Assembly: GCA_023055355.1 (NCBI GenBank)
Contig: JALJCS010000022.1
Span: forward strand, 6,495,001-6,559,000
Reading direction: 5' to 3'
DNA from: Agelaius tricolor
Lineage: Eukaryota > Chordata > Aves > Passeriformes > Icteridae
DNA length: 64,000 bases
Position 1 is the stretch's first letter. The number at the start of each line of letters is the position of its first letter. Under the pieces are notes generated by a model. That model saw only the letters and a program-made list of their open reading frames with translations. It was not told the origin of the DNA and made no database searches. A program made the translations under genes and the position numbers. This document shows positions 27,101-37,560 of the stretch, one piece after another.

Positions 27101-28466
27101 CTGCCTTTATTTCTAAGTACAATAAAACTGTCACTGCTCTTTTGGTTTAAGAGCTCCAGTGAACTATCAGAATTAAAAATAAATCATTCTGTTTCGGGGA
27201 ATGTTGAGCCTCCTGGGTCTAGAAAGCATTTGTTTCTCTTCTCAGCCAGACGTGGGAATTCAGCCTTTAGGATAAAGTATGGGAATTTTGATTGCCATTT
27301 CACTTCCCCCCACTCTGCCAACTCCCACTTCAATTTCCAGAAATAGATCTCGTCTACACTTAGAGAGCATCTGTTGGAAGAACCTGATAGGAAAACTACA
27401 CTGGCAGAAGTTAACCAGTGCAGGATGCCAACAGGCTCAGGCTTCAAGCACCCTCACCCAGGTCTGCTCTGCTTCACACACTGCCAGCTCACACTGGCTC
27501 AGCACAGACCAGTGCAACCCATACAAAGAGAGTCCATCAGTATTTTGGCATTTCCTGGTGATTAAAGCAAGAGCCTGTTGAGAGTGTGACAGGCCACCAT
27601 GATCCAAGTGCTCGGATGACAGACCACATCAGCAGCGTCTCCAGGGCTGTGGAGCACAGTCAGACAGAATTACAGTTCAATAGCCCAGAAATCAAGAGTA
27701 TATGTTGGCATAATTAATACACTTTGTGATTGATTTACTGGTGAATTTTCCTAGAACCAGACCTTGGAGCTCACATGGACTCAAACATAAGCCAAACCAC
27801 ACTTGGAGCATTGATAATTTTCTGACACACTTTAATCAGTTACATGGTCTGCACAGAACTGTATTAGGGCAGCCAGCACCAAACAAGTCAATAATTCCTT
27901 TCAACAACTGGAAGACAACCTAGTTTCCAAGAAGCATCATCTCATGAAGGGGACAATTTCAAAACTCTAGCTATAGCAAATTAAACTGATGTGGCACATA
28001 GGCAACTAGATAATATCATCAGCTAGCACTGCTCATTAGAGAAAGGCAAGAGACTGTGCATGGATTTGTGTGTGCTTCCTGTAACACGACTAGTAGAGAG
28101 AAAACAGAATAAAGTTGAAGCAATAATGAAAATCTGTGTTTATATAAAATAATACCATGCTTAACTCAAGAATAAATCATTTACAAGTGTTGTTTTGCTA
28201 AATAGTTTGGTAGCTGACTTCTGTTGAAACAAGACAGGCCCTTGTGAGCAGAAACTGATTATATTATTAACTCCTTACTGTTATGATTACTTAAGTTATA
28301 GACAGAATCCAGTAACCCTTGGTTAGGACCATGATGAAAGTTCAGTCCTCATGTCTTCCTACAGCTTTTTCACAGCCTGGCTGGAGGAGGCATTGCTGGA
28401 TGAATTGGTGGGTGAAGGGTGAAGAAGCTGCTCTGCAGACATGACTGACTTATTCCAGAGGTCATT

Positions 28467-28534
28467 GGCTTTTAGGTCACTGTGACCCTGCACTGGCTTT
28501 TAGGGCTTTTAGTCACTGTGACCCTGCACAGGCT
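28467..28534. repeat. Tandem duplication, about 37-bp unit x2
   Basis: GGCTTTTAG(G)TCACTGTGAC followed by CCTGCAC occurs at 28467 and again about 37 bases on, with a partial third GGCTTTTA between. A recent-looking local duplication. Confidence 0.75.
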
Positions 28535-31500
28535 CACCAGCAGCTGCATTCAGCTCTGACACTGCTGCTCAGAGGAGCAAGACACACAAATAAGTGTGGA
28601 GCACAAACAGTGGTGTGGGAGAAAACCAAAACCATCCAAAACTGTCACATGCACATTGCACTGGTGACTGCACAGCTCTGGGGCACTTGTGACTGTCTTC
28701 CAACGAGACAGGTGAGGTTGCTGAACTCCAAAAGCCCCTGCAGGCATTGCTCTGGCTACACCTAGAGCCCCAGGCACCCAGTGCAACGTGTCCCAGATGA
28801 GGTAAACAACCCACATGGACTGAAAAAATCCAGGAGGAAAAGCACGTAGCCACCCTGCTGCCCAGGAGACTCCAGACCCCTGCAGCAGTGGATGGTGAAG
28901 CCAGAGCCACTGTGCCAGTGTGTCCCTGCTGTCTGTTACCTCAGGCTTGGGGAGGAGGGCTCCTGACCACTGGAGGCAGCCAGGCTTGCCTGGCACCTCC
29001 ACTCAGACCTAGAGTACACAACTTCACACACAAAAGCATCTCTTAGCAAGAGAGATGCAGCCCTGTGCTTGTGTACTGAATTCCCAACAGGGGGAAAAAA
29101 CCCCAGGCTGTGGCTGAGTGATAGGAATGCACATCCCACCCCTCTGCCCAGGTAACCACAGCAAGGTAAAGACAGCTCAGCTGCTTTGTTAACTGAGCTC
29201 AATTAATCTGAGTGTTCTCTTCTTCTTTATCACATTTCAGCAGCTACCAGGACCAAGCAATCCTTCAGCAGATGTGGAACTGAACGCTGTACAATCTGTA
29301 CACTACAATCCCAGCTTGCTGCCTGATGCTGCACTCCCCAGAGCCAGGGAGAAGTCAGAAAAGTATGACAATAAAAAGAGCAGACGTTCCCACCACTCAA
29401 GACTACGTGGCACATTTTTAGAGACTGCAGTGGAACACAAAAGATCCTTGAAGATGCTGGGTTGACACAGAGGAGACAGGACGTGCTCCCCAGGCAGGCA
29501 GCCTGGATGGAGCTGCTGATGGGGTGGATGGATGGAGCAGACAGCCTCCAGCTGCCACAAGCCACTGCACAAGTCTGGGCTGGCCCCATCTCCACTTTTA
29601 AATTCAGCCCCAACTCCCACAAGTGCTGGCCCCCTACGTGCTACAGCCACGTACCTGTTGTTACCAGCAGGCACCCAACAGTCTCTCTGCATTCTACTGA
29701 TTCCAGCTCCTTCCCAGCAGGACCATCAGAGTTAGAGCTGCTTGGCACTGGGACTGTCTGAACAAACCCATGGGTTCCTTCCAGAGATGACAAACTGACA
29801 GTGCTACTGGAAGGCTGCAGCTGGCTCGGGTGCATTCCTCAGCAGAAGAAAGCCCCAAATTTCACACACACTTGTGGAGGACTTTCAGCAAAATCCACTT
29901 GTGATATCATGTGGCCTTGTGCAACTCAGGTTCTCTTTGAGCCAGCTCGTTCTTCCCAGCCTCAATAGCTGTCACTCTCTGCAGTGACAAACAGCAATGA
30001 TGAGATCTGCAGAGAGACCCTGGATCAGAGATCCCTCTGCAGATACCTTATCTCATCTCCCAGGAGCTGCACACACACTTCCCCTCAGCACCTGCCTGGG
30101 CTGGCTGCCTCAGAGCACACACAGGCTGCAGGACAGAGATCCCCTCCTTGCAGCAGACCAAGACTTGCTCCCCATCTCGCTCAGGCCAAGAGGGAAGGGC
30201 TCCAGCACACACTGTAAAAGAATCTCCTGGCTCAGAACCACCTCTTTCAAAGCACTGCTGCCAAAGTGTTATGCAAACTTCTTCAAAAGGCATCCCAACT
30301 GCTTAGCTGCCACCTCTACACTCCAAACTCAGTGCCAGCTCTGGAAAGCCTCATTAATTATTAGCAAAATTGGGAATCAAAAGATTTTTTTTTAAAGATT
30401 CAGTCTCCTACAACACAAAAGGAAGTAAAAAACCTCACATGCATCACACCAGTGCTGGGGGCAGTTACTGCTCCTGGTTATCTCTGGAGGAGATTCCTAC
30501 ACTCAGAAGTAAGAAGCCCACAGGCTAAACTGCCAGCTAGGACTTGTGAATCCCTATTTCCCAGGCTTTTCTAAGATTTGTGCTATAATTTTATCCTAAG
30601 CAGATCCAAAGTGCAAAAAGAAAAAAAAGAAAAAGAAATACATCAGAAATTCTTTATGCAACACAGAGCACAGTCCACCCAAGGAGGGGAAATACTTTCA
30701 TTAAATTGCAAGTGGCCAAGTCTGTATGTTATGTGGGAGTTTCAGTCTGATCCCATAATTCTGAGATATTTACTTCCAGACAGAGCTGTTTACAACCAAA
30801 GACAACACTGCCATGCTCCAAACCATCCTCAGGCTTGCTTTCTATGGAATTCTGCCCATGCAGAAAGCGACAGGTCAGCGGAGGGGCGGAGGGGAAATGT
30901 ATTTTCATAAGTCCTGGCCCTTGTCCTTTGAACTTCAGACCAACCCAGCGCATTTCCCAGGCCTGTGGCAGGAACTGCCCTGCTCCCAGCTCCTCAGGCA
31001 AGGGCTGCTCTCCCAGCCTGGCCCACCAGCCCCAAGGGAAGCCTCTCTGGGTGGCTGCAGCCCTGGCTGTCCCCTGTCCCAGCGGGGTTTGGGCTCAGGG
31101 GGCACAGTGCCAGCACTGCTGCACTGAGCTGTGCCAGGGCCCCAGCTCCTCTGGCCACCCTGAGCAACTCCTGTTTGTCTTGGAGGCTTTTCCCTCCTAA
31201 AGCTCTGCTCCCTGGATTCAAGTAAATCTAGTAATTTTATTTAAAAAAAAAGTAGTAAGAACGTTGGGTACCAGGGTATTAGTGGCTTCCTGCTGAGCAC
31301 TTCTTTCGTTTGTGAGCTCCTGCAGTCATTCCTTCAGTTCACACAAGGTTTTTAGCCATGCACCATGGCACACAGCAAGAAGTTTAATCCCTCTTCTTCA
31401 CAGGGCTGCATAGCTCTTCCAATGGAAATGGCCTTCTCTCAGCTGCTACCAGGGAATTTGCCAGTTCACTTCTTCCCAATCCACCACCACCCCAGGAAGT

Positions 31501-34500
31501 GGCTCATGAGCACCTGCACCAGCAGTTCCTTGGAACAAGACCCTGTCAGACTCATCTCTGACCCACAGAGCTGTGCTGACAGGCTGCTGCACAGACTGGA
31601 CCAGTCTGTCTTGTCTGTTGACCCAAAAGAAAAGCACAAATGACTCAACTTCAATGATGAAGTAAACAATAATATGCAGGTCATCAAACTGGCTGTGTGA
31701 CTGTAGGATCCCAATTCACCTGTTGGGTCTGGATCTGTGCTTCAGCCAGACAGCTTCAAAGAGGAACACCCATGCCCTGGGTGCACATGCTCTGCATCCC
31801 CTCTGATCATAGGTGCACCTCTTAATTTTGGTTCCCCAAGATGTCCCCTACAGCTCTGGGCTCTCTGGTTGCTATTGCCTGAAGATGCACTTCCCTGCAT
31901 GACATTAATCCTCCCTGTCCACAGGGTACAGCAAATTAGAGTTTACAAAGACTTCTCAAAAGAACAGGATCCCTAATTTCCCTTGATCTAGGGAGGATGG
32001 TTGCAAGGACAGAATTGGCCATTGATGAAGGAGCTTGGGATTCAGGTCCTGAATTTGCCATGAAATCTTAAGGACTCAGACAAATCACTAAACCCTTCAT
32101 ATGTACTTTATGTTGAGATGGAAACCTTGAGGAACACGTATGCAGCTGAGCAGGTGTCCAGAATTCAGATTTTAAAGCCTGTGTGGCTTTGGTGCTCACG
32201 AGCTGCCCAGTTGCCTGCCTGCCCCCAGCCCTCCTTGCTGCTGGAGCTGGCAGAGCCAGCCATGCCCCAGCTAGAGCAGTACAAGCACTTTTGCATAGAC
32301 ACTCCCTGTGCTGCTGCCTGTGGGTGTTCAGTGAAAGCCATCAGTGAGAGCCCAGGAACAATGCCCTCATTCAGGCAGAGCCTCCAGCCCCAGCCAGGCA
32401 CACAGAGCCAGCTCCCAGGAGAGGGGAAGCTGTGGGGAGGAAAGGGTTTTGCTTACACACAAAGGTAAAGGAAGGGCAAAGATGCCCTAGATGCCCTTGT
32501 CTAGGGCACTCCAAAAGCAGATGCCCAAAGGCTCAGAGCTTGTAAGCCATAGCTTTTATCCTCTTATTTTCCCTTCTTTTAGGAAGGAAGCGTCTCTTCT
32601 GGCTTTAGGAGCAGGGCTCTTGGCAATTTTGGTAGTGACACAGATGGGGCACAGACCCCAGAGCAGCAGGGGTACTGCTCCCTTGCCCTTCACTCCATGG
32701 ATCCCTGCCCCTTGCTCACAAGAGATGGAGGATCCCCAGAGATCATTTTGGGGTATCAAAAGGAGCCCCCCAAACCTGGCATTTACACGCACACCTCCCA
32801 AGGGCCATGGCTGCTGATGGAATGGGGCTGAAGCCAGCATCTCCAGAGCCCATCTGCAGTGAGCCTGTCCTGGTGTGGGGAGCACTGGAGAGCCTTGTGT
32901 GCACATAACACAGCTCAGAGCATCCTCGTGTGCCCTGTCTGAACAAGAAACGCAGCTGTGCTAGAACAGACAGAAGGGCTGCACTGGCACAGGTGGGATG
33001 GCTTGGAAGGGTGGGCATGGCAGATGTTTGAGACAGGCTGTGGTTTCAGTTCCAGAAAAAAAGCTTCATGTCCTCAGGCCCTGCAGAGTAAACAACTCTG
33101 TACTCCTGCTGTCTACTCCCCAACAGAGTCTGTTCCATTCTCCAAAACCAAGCAGGGTCTCTCTCTCATAAGTGAGAGTTACTGTGTATGTTATGAGGTT
33201 ATGCATGACACTAATTTTCATCTGCATTTAAAAGAAGGCTCAGCCCAGCAGCTGGAAGCTGTACTGGGTTTGGCACAGAGCAGTAATGCCCTGCTTTCTC
33301 CAGTTGCTACACCAAGACAATGAGTTAGACACAACAGCTGTGTGGACAATCAGCTGGGGAGAAACCACATATGTCTGCAGACAGACCAGATTTTGTTCAT
33401 ATGAATCAATCCATTTGCAGCTCTGATTAACAACAGTTTATAAAGCACCTCAGATTGTTACCAGGGTTTGTCCTTCATTCATGTCTCCACTCTTCAGTCT
33501 AACCCCAAGCATATCCCTTTGTATGTGCAAGAACATGTGCCCTAGTCCTAAACAGACCCACCCCCTTTGCCCTCCCAGTTAAAACATGTTAACTTAGCAA
33601 GCAAACACTTCTTTCTACCAAGTCACCATTTTACTCCTTATCAACACTAACCTGTTGATTTCTGTTAAGAAGACAACCTCTCCTTCATGGGCAAACAATG
33701 TTCATCTCCTTGGAGGAACACTGCAAACATTCCCAAGGACCCTCTGACAAGGAATGTGAAGCTTGAATCTTTGCTCAACAGAGATAGTAAAACATGAATG
33801 CCAAACACTTCTCTTTGAAGAATTGGGCTGGAAGCTGCTCTGATTACCATTACAGACCTCTAACACATTTAAAACACAGTAATAATTTTACAAAACTCTC
33901 CATGCTCACATCACTTAACATTTTAGACTACGAACATAGGGCTGCATCACCCATGACTGAGGTGACAGGGGTGTCAGTCTGAGAGCACTTGACAGAGATG
34001 GCAGGTAAATGAAGGTGTCCCCAGCACATCCTTCAGCAGCAACAGTGCCCTCAGCACCTCCTGGGGTCTGCAGATGCTTGGTCACAGACCAGCCAGCCAT
34101 GTCTGACAAGCGTGGTAAGGAGCAGGCAAGAAGCCATAATACCCCTAGAACAGGGAGCACAGGCTGGGACAGTTGCCATATTCAAAGGCAAAACACATGG
34201 GAAGGGGGTGAGAGCACTCACAGGAAATAGAGGAGGAGCAAGAGACCAGCAGCCCTGTCCTTGTCACTGCAGTGACCACCCTGCAGTTCTCCCTCTTGTC
34301 CCCTTGGGCTGCTGGGTCTGCTGCTCTTTCTGCCTCACACACAGTTCCTAATCACAGGGAGAAGGTGCCTTTGTAAACAGCATCTTCACCAACAGCAGAC
34401 ATTCTTTAGGGCAGCCTGGCAGGAAAAAAAACAACCCCTTGTGCACTTCATGATTATCCTTCAGAGCTTCAGCAGCCTGAGAGGAGTCAGGAGGCAGCAG

Positions 34501-35805
34501 TGTCCTCCTGTGCAGCTGCCCTTGTGACCTCATTTGCAGTGGCTGGGAAAGGAAACCCATTCCCAGGAGAGTTTCACAATCTCTCCCTCACTTCCCACCA
34601 TGCAAGTCCAACAGCCTGAGCTCTTCCCACTCCACGAGTCCCACCCTGCCAGCCCCAGCTCTGCACACTCCACCCAGCAGGATTCCTGTGGCTGCTTCAC
34701 CTCCATTGAGACAGCAGAGACACCTGCACGTGCCACCTCAGAGTCTGGATTATTGCACATCCCTGCCCGTGGTGAATGGAAGGATGCTGCTGTTTGCTGA
34801 TGATTGCAAACTTAATTTCATAAGCAGTAGGACAGATTTTGTAGTCAAATCCATTTTCCCAGAACACCAATTCATTGCTCAACAGCCCTCTTTGAGTCCA
34901 TCCACCTCTATCATTCCAGGATTTCCCTGCACAAGCACAAGGGGCAAGGATGAAGACTTCCCATAGCAAGGCATCAACAAGTTATCCCCACCAGAACAGG
35001 CACATGTCCCTGGTGCTTATGAATAACAACCCACTTGTCTGCCCTCTCCAGCTGCTCCTCAAGGCTCCCAACTCCCCCAGCCCAGCCTTCCCCCACACCT
35101 CACCAGCTCCAGGTCACTCCCCACACTGGGGACACCTCCCAGGCACGGACCCAGCTGTGCTGTCACCTCTGGCTGCCCCACAGGGCTGGTGGTGCCTCAT
35201 TACCACCCCTGCTCCCACACCAACACAAAAAAAGCCCTGGCAGGGCTCTGCCATCAGTTGTGCTCGCTATGTATTCATCACACATGTGCAGAACATCCCC
35301 GCTGCTCTGAGGGAGCAGTGTGCATATTTAAAAAGAAATTATACAAAACATAGCTGAATCTTAATGAATCTACTGCTTTGCTACTGGAACTGAATGGAAT
35401 TGTGCAGACCCTGCCAGGCTGGAAAAAAAAAAAAAAAGAAACCAAACCAACTACACAATATTTGATTTGTAATATAATCCTTAAGATCGCTTTTGCAGTG
35501 TGTTATTATTGTGCTTATCAGGCACCAGTTGTAAGGAGGAAAAGGATCAAAATGCAACAGGCAGCACAGTGCCAGCCCTGTCAAAATGCTAAAGTATTGC
35601 ACAGTGAAAAAAACACCCAGTCCTGGCAAAAGTCAACTTCACACAAATGATACCTCAGCGTTAGGAAATGAGCTATTAGCTCAAATGCATCCACTGAGGT
35701 GTAAGCAAACCTTTCTGGCTTGATAGTAATAAGTACAAATGGGGTCTGCCAGAAATACCTTTGTTTAGTACCAAGTTCCCCACTGAAATGTTCGAGTTCC
35801 ATGAG

Positions 35806-35835
35806 AAGGACAGCAGTTACAAGGACAGCAGTTAC
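35806..35835. repeat. Tandem duplication, 15-bp unit x2
   Basis: AAGGACAGCAGTTAC is present twice in exact tandem. Confidence 0.9.
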
Positions 35836-36565
35836 TCATTTCCTCCCAACAGGTAAAATTCACCGCAGCCTTACTCCTGCTGCACAAGGGGTGGATCCGC
35901 CTCCTCCAGGGGAGGTTTCTGCACATCAGCAGGAGCAGAAATCAAAGAGCACCCACACACATCCGAGTGCTCCGTGCCCGGGCACCTCATCCCACCTCCT
36001 CCCGCCTCAGCTGGCAAGGAGAGCTCATGTTTGGAAAGAGCCCAGGAGTGCCCACAGCAGCACGGACCTGGGATGTGCCAGTCTCGGTGCTCAGGACCGA
36101 GCAGCATCACGCAGGAAGCGCCAGAGCCATTGATTGAGGGGATGTAAATGGGCTGTGGGTGACAGCCAGCCCGGATGAGACCTGCCAGGGAGAAGGCTGG
36201 GAGCTGCTCACCTACCCTCTCCCTAACCACCAAAACTGTTTGTGTTTAGAAAACAGGACACTCAACGTCGTGCCTGTTCCGCCTGGGAGGGTGGGAAGCC
36301 CGCGCAGATGGGCGGCTTAGGACCAAAGACGGAACGGGCAATGCCAGACAACTGAGCGGCTCCAGAAACGCAACAAGCCGCTGCTTTTAAGTGCCAGAAG
36401 AAGGTTCCGATGTCCGGATCAGATAAAACGTGCAATTTTCCCACATCTCCCTCCTTCTCTTTCCCTTCCTACCCCGTGCCCGGGGCAGGTACTCAGGGAC
36501 TTCACATCCCCGGGTGGGACCTGCCCGCGCTGCCCCGCACCTTCCCCATCGCTCCCCCAGCCAGC

Positions 36566-36780
36566 GGGCACCGCTTCCCCTCCATCCCCAGCTGATCCCG
36601 GGCGGGCACCGCTTCCCCTCCATCCCCAGCTGATCCCGGGCGGGCACCGCTTCCCCTCCACCCCCAGCTGATCCCAACCCACGGGCGGGCACCGCTTCCC
36701 CTCCATGCCCGAGCTGACCTCGGCCCCACGGGAGGGCACCGCTTCCCCTCCACGCCCGAGCTGACCCCGGCCCCAGGGCG
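36566..36780. repeat. Minisatellite, five copies of a 38-47 bp GC-rich unit
   Basis: The core GGGCACCGCTTCCCCTCCA starts at 36566, 36604, 36642, 36687 and 36734, giving periods of 38, 38, 45 and 47. Each copy continues with a CCCCAGCTGA-like or CCCGAGCTGA-like segment. The first three units are nearly identical and the last two have diverged and lengthened. The array sits inside the CpG island, about 365 bases into AFAP1L2 intron 1. The unit is not a multiple of three, so it is not a protein repeat. Confidence 0.9.
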
Positions 36781-37144
36781 GAGATCGCCTCTCCCGGAGC
36801 TAGTTCCCGTCCCCACCGTCCGTCCGCCTTTCCTCGGCGGAGCGGGACCCCGCTTTCCCCGCCGGTCCCGCTGGCGGGACAGCCCCTCCCGGCCCCAGGA
36901 CGTGCTCGCCCCGCTCTCACAGGGACCCTTCCCCGCAGCCGATCCCGGTCCCACTCTCGGGAAGCATCGCCTCGGGAGCTGCTCCCGCATCCCAGCGCCG
37001 CTTTGCGACGCGGGGGGACAGCATTCCTCAGGAGCCCGTGTCAGGGGTCTGTCACCCCCGAAGCCCACCGCCCCGCAGGTCCCCAGAGCCCCCGGCGGTC
37101 CCCGAGCGAGGACACGGACACGCGTGACGCCCCCATCCCCTCAC

Positions 37145-37160
37145 CTTTGTACTTCTCCAT
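37145..37160 (-). CDS. AFAP1L2: AFAP1L2 exon 1, coding part (start codon, five residues)
   Basis: On the minus strand the sequence reads GCC-ATG-GAG-AAG-TAC-AAA-G, then the donor GTGAGG. This gives Met-Glu-Lys-Tyr-Lys plus the first base of a G-starting codon, a phase 1 junction. The Kozak context (GCCATGG) is strong. As I recall, mammalian AFAP1L2 begins Met-Glu-Arg-Tyr-Lys-Ala, so residues, length and split-codon phase all fit. AFAP1L2 (XB130) is a cytosolic adaptor with two PH domains and a C-terminal coiled coil. It is tyrosine-phosphorylated by Src-type kinases and links them to PI3-kinase and actin. None of those domains is in this window. The neighbour just upstream, ABLIM1 on the same strand, is the expected one. 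Alternatives with similar starts (kinases beginning Met-Glu-Lys-Tyr) fit the location less well. Confidence 0.8.
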
Positions 37161-37345
37161 GGCGATGAGCGGGACCGCAGCGCGGCGACCGCCGAGGGCT
37201 CCGGGACACGGCTCCGCTCCGCAGGCTCCGCTCCGCTCGCAGCAGCAGCAGCGCCGGCTGCCCCGGCCGGCCCCGCTCCGCAGGCTCCGCTCGCAACAGC
37301 AGCAGCAGCAGCAGCAGCCCCGCCCGCCCGCCCCGCCCCGAGGCG
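37161..37345 (-). other. AFAP1L2: AFAP1L2 5' UTR (approximate extent)
   Basis: This is the region immediately upstream of the start codon up to the GC-box cluster. In mRNA sense it would be very GC-rich and contain two CTG tracts. The transcription start is not determined. Confidence 0.5.
37211..37317. repeat. Imperfect duplication carrying two CAG/CTG tracts
   Basis: A block GCTCCGCAGGCTCCGCTC followed by a CAG run occurs twice about 60 bases apart. The runs are four CAG at 37240-37251 and seven CAG at 37297-37317 (plus strand). They lie in the inferred AFAP1L2 5' UTR or core promoter, where the transcript would carry CTG repeats. Confidence 0.85.
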
Positions 37346-37560
37346 CGCAGCTGGCCGGGATCGGCTCCGGGAACGGCTCCGGGATCCGGGCTGCCAGCGG
37401 CACCGGCTCTGCCGTGGGGAGAGAGCTGCGAGCGCCGAGCCGACCCTGCCCGGGCCGTGGGGCCGGGCCCCGAGGGGAAGCGCCGGGCACCGGGCGCTGG
37501 GATGAAGCGGGAAGCGGCTCCTGGGGATGCTCCGTGTTTGGGATGCTGACCTCTGGCTGC

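Larger units (their letters stand above)
24161..36239. other. Non-coding stretch with small repeats only
   Basis: Inferred AFAP1L2 intron. It contains an (AAAAC)n run near 26815-26835, an A-run near 35421-35436 and the two tandem duplications listed separately. No exon, RNA gene or mobile element was recognised. The 209-codon frame at 24775-25404 has no domain and is treated as chance. Confidence 0.5.
1..37144 (-). other. AFAP1L2: AFAP1L2 intron 1 (partial; continues beyond the left edge)
   Basis: This is everything downstream, in transcript direction, of the AFAP1L2 exon 1 donor at 37143-37144. I searched the minus strand for the expected second exon (family pattern Leu-Glu-Gln-Leu-Leu...Leu-Asp-Gln-Glu-Asn/His-Glu-Tyr-Leu) and for later family segments such as the Ser-Ser-Tyr-Glu-Ser-Tyr-Asp-Glu-Glu block. 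I saw none, so exon 2 probably lies outside the window. The open frames here are short, overlap on both strands and carry no recognisable domain. What I could identify is listed separately: CR1 fragments, one solo LTR, simple repeats, small tandem duplications, one perfect hairpin and a minisatellite. That this is intron follows from the exon 1 call. An unrecognised nested gene or lncRNA cannot be excluded. Confidence 0.65.
36240..37560 (-). promoter_or_regulatory. AFAP1L2: CpG island, promoter region of AFAP1L2
   Basis: CpG density and GC content rise abruptly from about 36.24 kb and fall after about 37.56 kb, in contrast to the CpG-poor flanks. The island contains the AFAP1L2 start codon (37158-37160) and a cluster of GC-box (Sp1/KLF-type) sequences at about 37318-37341, just upstream of it. 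No TATA box is evident, as is usual for CpG-island promoters. The transcription start is likely between about 37180 and 37350, but the sequence alone does not fix it. The long frames across the island (up to 243 codons on the minus strand) result from few stop codons in GC-rich DNA. Confidence 0.8.

Noticed and set aside
36419..37068. Apparent repeated peptide (Gly-Met-Glu-Gly-Lys-Arg-Cys-Pro-like units) on the minus strand
   Set aside because: It is a by-product of the 38-47 bp minisatellite. Units are not multiples of three, and the same DNA gives different peptides in different frames.
37145..37160. Exon 1 of a protein kinase beginning Met-Glu-Lys-Tyr (CDKL or NEK type)
   Set aside because: Those proteins continue in the same exon into the glycine-rich loop. 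Here a strong donor follows after five codons, and the phase and neighbour fit AFAP1L2.
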